This document shows positions 11,624 to 15,123 of a stretch of DNA of 15,123 bases, one piece after another. The stretch covers positions 30,352-45,474 of the forward strand of contig DAVH01000059.1 of assembly GCA_002508545.1 (NCBI GenBank), written 5' to 3'. Numbering within the stretch: position 1 is the first letter of the stretch; every line of letters begins with the position of its first letter. Source of the DNA: Methanomassiliicoccus sp. UBA6. Lineage in GTDB: Archaea > Thermoplasmatota > Thermoplasmata > Methanomassiliicoccales > Methanomassiliicoccaceae. The notes under the pieces were generated by a model. The model worked only from the letters and a program-made list of their open reading frames with translations. It was not told the DNA's origin and did not search any database. A program made the translations under genes and the position numbers.

Positions 11624-12586
11624 ATGAAACTGAACCAACAGCCCCTGAGGGGGCTGATCCCCCTCATTCTGGTGATCATATGCTCCGTTATCTTCATCTG
11701 GGTGGCGGAGAACATGTTCGATATTGGGCCTGGATGGCAGGCCATCTATGCCCTGTTCTTCGTTTGGACGGCTTTCGTAGTATCTCTGATCGAGAAGTGG
11801 CCACTGGCAAAGGTAAGGCAGCCCTATGTGGGATTCGTGTTCCTGACCGCAGCGTTGGTGATCGGCATCCTTCACCCGTTCATCATCGAGTGGCTGGGAT
11901 ACGACAAGCTTGCCATGGCGTGGCCCCTGATCTCCAACCTCTTCCTCGGCGTCGGCGTTGTGGTGGCATTCAGTAATATGTTCGTGACGGGCCTGAAGCA
12001 GCCGGCCTCGATCGCGATGAACTCGCTGTTCATGTATGTCTTTGCCATCATCCTGCTGCTTTGGGTCGGCTTCGTTCCGGCCATATGGTTCGCATTCTTC
12101 GTTTTCTTCTTTTTCTGGATGGGGACATGGCCAATACAGAACGTTGCCCAACCTGGGAAGGGCATCTTGAGCTTCGTTATCATGGGCTTCTTTGCCATGC
12201 TCCTCTGGTACATGTTCAATGCCCTAGGGACGAGCTTCTTCAACCCTGATGCAGGACTGTGGTTCGTTATCTGGGTCTTTTGGCTGGTGACCACATCCTG
12301 GCAACTTGAAACGTGGCCGTTGGCGAAGGTAAAGCAGCCGGCGAAGGCCGTTGGCGGCCTCATCCTAACGGTTGCGCTCACGTTTGTCACCTACTTCATC
12401 ATCGCTGATGTCTTGATGATGAACTTGGGCGACGCGGGCATGTATGTCTGGGTGTTCGTTTCTTGGCTATATACTTGGGATATAGTCTTCGGAAAATGGC
12501 CTGCGGAACGCGCATCGAAGATGTCTGTGGAGGAGAAAACAATGAAGGAAACGTCTGTAGAGAAGGAGGCGATCAAGACCAATTGA
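11624..12586 (+). CDS. Ten-helix membrane protein made of five QP-TM-TM-WP repeat units
   Basis: 320 residues, family not recognised. About ten hydrophobic helices occur in pairs. Each pair starts after a Gln-Pro (QP at 6-7, 66-67, 126-127, 176-177, 238-239; spacing 60, 60, 50, 62) and most end with a Trp-Pro motif before the next QP: KWPLAKVRQP (58-67), TWPIQNVAQP (168-177), TWPLAKVKQP (230-239), and a last KWPAERASK (291-299). This implies internal multiplication of a ~60-residue two-helix unit. The helices are rich in Phe and Trp. The C-terminal 30 residues are hydrophilic and Lys/Glu-rich, probably cytoplasmic. GGTGAT nine bases before the ATG is a good ribosome site. As last gene of the corrinoid operon it may take up the methylated substrate or export the demethylated product; this is inference from position. 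Confidence 0.85.
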   Translation: MKLNQQPLRGLIPLILVIICSVIFIWVAENMFDIGPGWQAIYALFFVWTAFVVSLIEKWPLAKVRQPYVGFVFLTAALVIGILHPFIIEWLGYDKLAMAWPLISNLFLGVGVVVAFSNMFVTGLKQPASIAMNSLFMYVFAIILLLWVGFVPAIWFAFFVFFFFWMGTWPIQNVAQPGKGILSFVIMGFFAMLLWYMFNALGTSFFNPDAGLWFVIWVFWLVTTSWQLETWPLAKVKQPAKAVGGLILTVALTFVTYFIIADVLMMNLGDAGMYVWVFVSWLYTWDIVFGKWPAERASKMSVEEKTMKETSVEKEAIKTN

Positions 12587-12723
12587 GGAAAGATCAATAA
12601 GCATTAACTCCAAAGGGACCGGAGAGTCCTAGTTCCCTCGATTCCCCTCATATGGCGACACGAAACACTCGTCCACCATTCTGTCTCCGATCCCTCGTAC
12701 TTTCTTTTAAAACAGAACGAAGC
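12587..12723. terminator. Convergent intergenic region with hairpin and T-run
   Basis: After the membrane protein stop, AGGGA (12614-12618) can pair with TCCCT (12634-12638), enclosing a smaller GGAC/GTCC stem. A T-rich run TTTCTTTT follows at 12701-12708, just before the convergent regulator gene. These are plausible terminators for the corrinoid operon. No gene is seen. Confidence 0.4.
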
Positions 12724-13119
12724 TTAATCATCCGCTTCTTTTGAATTGAGATCGCTATTTAGCACAACTGATGTTCCATCCTTATGATTACACTTCACGA
12801 TAAGACGGTTGTTCTGGAGCTCGATCGTTCCGGAGCATACCGTGGAAATATACCTTGTAGCCTTGCCGTGTAAAGCTGTTCTGACCTTGCCAACCTCGAC
12901 CAGTAGGCCCCTCGCCTCCATCCAATCGACAAGTCCGTACGTTTTTACCAAGGGAATCGACAAGGCCACAGAAATCTCCCTTACCGTCCTGGCCTCCTTT
13001 ATAGTAAAAGCTACTATCTTCAATACCTCTAGATCTACAACATCATCGCTCACTTCCATAAAGCAGGAAGGGGATTGAGCTATAGCATCCTCCATATTGC
13101 CGGATACCGCTTTCTTCAT
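12724..13119 (-). CDS. Winged-helix DNA-binding regulator with Cys-containing C-terminus
   Basis: 131 residues from ATG 13119. Residues about 28-75 (LEVLKIVAFTIKEARTVREISVALSIPLVKTYGLVDWMEARGLL) have the helix pattern of a winged helix, with the wing in LLVEVGKVRTALHGKATRYISTV. A short C-terminal segment, CSGTIELQNNRLIVKCNHKDG, forms likely beta strands with two Cys and a His; a further Cys is at S-C-F near residue 19. Metal or redox sensing is possible but unproven. ATG 13119 is chosen because AGAAGGGA lies 7 bases upstream; a TTG at 13152 would add 11 residues but has no ribosome site. It lies between the corrinoid operon (convergent) and the P-type ATPase (divergent), so it could regulate either. 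A TATA-like CATAATATAC sits near 13196-13205 on the minus strand. Confidence 0.75.
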   Translation of the reverse strand: MKKAVSGNMEDAIAQSPSCFMEVSDDVVDLEVLKIVAFTIKEARTVREISVALSIPLVKTYGLVDWMEARGLLVEVGKVRTALHGKATRYISTVCSGTIELQNNRLIVKCNHKDGTSVVLNSDLNSKEADD

Positions 13120-13236
13120 GAACCAATCCCTTCTATGGACCGCTTTTCTCAATACATGCGATGGATATCTGAGCGAGGGGGTATGGGTTAACGGCGTATA
13201 TTATGGCTCCTTGACAGAGCGTAACAATGGAAAGAA

Positions 13237-13281
13237 TTTAAATAGTGCAAACCTCATCTATTTCAACCATAATTGAAATAG
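13237..13281 (+). promoter_or_regulatory. P-type ATPase promoter with perfect operator-like dyad at the transcription start
   Basis: TTTAAATA (13237-13244), preceded by the purine-rich GAAAGAA, is a strong archaeal BRE/TATA pair, predicting initiation at about 13266. A perfect inverted repeat, CTATTTCAA (13258-13266) and TTGAAATAG (13273-13281) with spacer CCATAA, covers that start. A bound repressor would block initiation. The TTCAA-N6-TTGAA core has the same geometry as the dyad at 6973-6988. Confidence 0.65.
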
Positions 13282-13294
13282 GTAGGGGCGAGCG

Positions 13295-15123
13295 ATGGAG
13301 CCGGCTGACAGTAGGTTCAAGACCATCGTGTTGAACATCGAGGGAGAAGGCCCATCCAGCGGCGCCGAGCTCCTCGATAGGAAACTGAGGTCGCTCGCCG
13401 GCGTCGAAGGCTATGAAAGGAGTTCGGAGTCCGATGCGATCCAGATTCTGTACGACCCATCGAGGATCTCCCCTCAGGACATTGTCAGGTCGGTCTCCGA
13501 GACGGGGATGACCTGCTCCCTGGTCAGGGACCGAGAGCGAAGAAGCATATGGTGGAGGGACAGACAGCAGCTTGCACTCTACAGCAGCGGAATGATCACT
13601 CTAACCTCCTTCATACTGATGTTCTTGGGCGTACAGGACATAATAACCAATGCCTTGTTCGGCGTAGCTGTGCTCGTGGGCGTCTTCTACCCCGCCCGCA
13701 AGGCGATTATTGCTCTCCTCAACCTCGTCTTCACGATCCACCTGCTCATGCTCATCGGCGCCACCGGGGCGGTGCTCCTCGGCATGTGGTACGAAGCGGC
13801 CATCCTGATCTTCGTGTACTCTCTAGGTGATGTGCTGGAATCATATGCCGTGGACAAGGCAAGGGGGGCCATCAGGTCGCTGGTGGAGCTGATCCCCAAG
13901 AGAGCATTGGTGCGAAAGGATGGCAACGACGAGATGATGTCCACCGAGGACATCGTCGTCGGGGACATCGTGATCGTCCGGCCCGGGGAGAGGATTCCGG
14001 TGGACGGGACCGTCTGCCACGGGACGTCATACGTCGACCAGGCCGCCGTGACCGGCGAGCCCGTCCCCGTGGGGAGGACGGTCGGGGACGAGGTCTTCGC
14101 CGGCACGATAAACCAGAACGGATCTCTTGAGGTCAGGGTGGACAAGCCCGCGTCCGAGACGATGCTTTCGAAGATCATCTGCTCGGTCGAGGAGGCCCAA
14201 GCGGAGAGGACCTCATACCAGCGGTTCTCAGATTCCTTCGCCCAATACTACACTCCGGCGATGTTCGTGCTCGGCGTGATCATCGCCACCGTCCCGCCGC
14301 TGTTCTTCGGCGCTGAATGGCACACGTTCATCCTACGCGGACTGGTCGTTTTTGTGGTCTCGTGTTCCTGTGGATTGGCCCTCTCGGTCCCGACCGCCGT
14401 AGTGGCAGCGATGGCCAACGCCGCCCGCAACGGAACGGTGTACAAGGGCGGGACGTATCTCGAGGCGGTCAGCAAGGTCAGGATCATGGCGTTCGACAAG
14501 ACTGGCACGCTAACCATCGGAAGACCTCAGGTGACCGAGGTCATCCCCTATGACAGGCTATCGGAGAGAGATGTGCTCGAAATCGCCTCTAGCATCGAGT
14601 TGAGGTCCGGGCATCCTCTCGCCGACGCGATAGTCCGCAAGGCCAAGGAATCGGACGCTTTTTCCGGTCTGCCAGCAGAGGATTTCCAGGAGATCGCTGG
14701 GCTCGGGGTCACCGCCAGGGTCAGCGGAAAGGAATATCTAATCGGCAACCAGCGGCTCCTAAGCGATAACGGCGCCTCCCTGGCGAATCACCCGGACGCC
14801 ATCGAGGAGCTTGAGAGCTCGGGGAAGACCGTGGTGTCAGTAAGCTCGGAAGGCAAGCTCATCGGCCTCATCGCCATTGCTGATGGAGTAAGGCCGGGAG
14901 CGAGGGAGGCGCTGCAGAGGCTGAAGCAGGCGGGCATTAGAACGGTCATGCTGACCGGAGATAATGAGCGAAGCGCCAGGGCCATCGCTCTCCAGGTCGG
15001 CGTGGACGAGTACCATAGCCAGCTGTTGCCCGTAGACAAGGTCGAGATCGTCAAGAGATTGAAAGAGAGCCATGGGGTCGTAGCCATGGTCGGCGACGGC
15101 ATCAACGACGCCCCGGCCCTGGC
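13295..15123 (+). CDS. P1B-type heavy-metal-transporting ATPase (3' end outside window)
   Basis: 609 complete codons are visible; the frame is still open at the window end. Residues 8-75 resemble an HMA fold but lack the CxxC metal site. Helices follow from about residue 92, with the P1B signature LLMLIGATGAVLLGMWYEAA (150-169). The actuator motif TGEP starts at T253, the phosphorylation site DKTGT at D401, the P1B His-Pro at H440-P441, TGDN at T554 and GDGINDAPAL at G600, all intact. The intramembrane metal motif reads C357-S-C359 instead of the usual CPC, CPH, SPC or TPC; the context GLALSVPTAVVAA is otherwise normal. The family exports Cu, Zn/Cd, Co or related ions using ATP. The metal cannot be assigned, because the last helices are outside the window. 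ATG 13295 follows GGTAGGGG. Nearby ArsR-ArsM and a regulator suggest a metal-stress role. Confidence 0.93.
   Translation, partial: MEPADSRFKTIVLNIEGEGPSSGAELLDRKLRSLAGVEGYERSSESDAIQILYDPSRISPQDIVRSVSETGMTCSLVRDRERRSIWWRDRQQLALYSSGMITLTSFILMFLGVQDIITNALFGVAVLVGVFYPARKAIIALLNLVFTIHLLMLIGATGAVLLGMWYEAAILIFVYSLGDVLESYAVDKARGAIRSLVELIPKRALVRKDGNDEMMSTEDIVVGDIVIVRPGERIPVDGTVCHGTSYVDQAAVTGEPVPVGRTVGDEVFAGTINQNGSLEVRVDKPASETMLSKIICSVEEAQAERTSYQRFSDSFAQYYTPAMFVLGVIIATVPPLFFGAEWHTFILRGLVVFVVSCSCGLALSVPTAVVAAMANAARNGTVYKGGTYLEAVSKVRIMAFDKTGTLTIGRPQVTEVIPYDRLSERDVLEIASSIELRSGHPLADAIVRKAKESDAFSGLPAEDFQEIAGLGVTARVSGKEYLIGNQRLLSDNGASLANHPDAIEELESSGKTVVSVSSEGKLIGLIAIADGVRPGAREALQRLKQAGIRTVMLTGDNERSARAIALQVGVDEYHSQLLPVDKVEIVKRLKESHGVVAMVGDGINDAPAL

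Noticed and set aside
11408..12151. Minus-strand frame rich in H, E, D, Q opposite the membrane protein
   Set aside because: Antisense shadow of helices; the plus strand has a ribosome site, regular helices and repeats.
1..15123. CRISPR array, transposase or prophage genes
   Set aside because: No regularly spaced direct repeats, integrase/transposase motifs or terminal inverted repeats were seen.

Overview
The window looks like a chromosomal piece of an anaerobic, probably methanogenic, archaeon; my best guess is a GC-rich Thermoplasmatota/Methanomassiliicoccales-type lineage. The grounds are TATA-box promoters with short leaders or none, an HdrA/MvhD-type iron-sulfur protein, a B12 corrinoid protein beside a UroD-family methyltransferase, a rubrerythrin-superoxide reductase pair, and a DUF6951-like protein. 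No rRNA, tRNA, CRISPR array or insertion sequence was recognised. The taxonomic placement is inference.

Layout: (1) 1-420, the C-terminal end of an ActP-type sodium:solute symporter. (2) 466-2043, minus strand: a small basic/coiled-coil protein and a FAD-less fusion of the HdrA N-terminal domain, a 2x[4Fe-4S] ferredoxin and an MvhD domain. (3) 2241-3223, minus: a two-gene oxidative-stress operon (rubrerythrin, then 2Fe superoxide reductase). (4) 3289-4203, minus: an RmlD-like reductase, divergent from (5) 4363-5868, a DHA2-like MFS exporter. (6) 5917-6948: a HisA-like TIM barrel with an N-terminal zinc ribbon. (7) 7046-7375: a small DUF6951-like protein. (8) 7487-8539: an ArsR repressor fused to an ArsM arsenite methyltransferase. 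(9) 8540-8967: no convincing gene. (10) 8968-12586: a CobW-type metallo-GTPase divergent across an AT-rich spacer from a corrinoid protein - UroD methyltransferase - repeat membrane protein operon. (11) 12724-13119, minus: a winged-helix regulator. (12) 13295 to the end: an incomplete P1B heavy-metal ATPase with unusual motifs.

Two themes stand out. The first is methyl/corrinoid chemistry: the 9825-12586 operon has a corrinoid carrier and a zinc methyltransferase with an atypical HxH...C site, but no MtaB, MtmB, MtbB or MttB beside it. It ends with a ten-helix protein built from five ~60-residue units. With the CobW-like GTPase opposite, it is the best candidate here for an undescribed methyl-transfer system. 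The second is metal and metalloid stress: ArsR-ArsM, the P1B ATPase and the DUF6951-like gene. Identical-geometry operator-like dyads (TTCAA-N6-TTGAA) lie in front of the DUF6951-like gene and the P1B ATPase, which suggests shared control by an ArsR/SmtB-type repressor, possibly the ArsR half of the fusion.

Base composition varies: the block around 4363-6948 is strongly GC-rich (40 of 60 bases at 4981-5040), while 9661-9780 has only 26 G/C in 120 bases and the start of the corrinoid gene is also AT-richer (23 G/C of 60 at 9841-9900). The corrinoid region may therefore have a different history from its surroundings.
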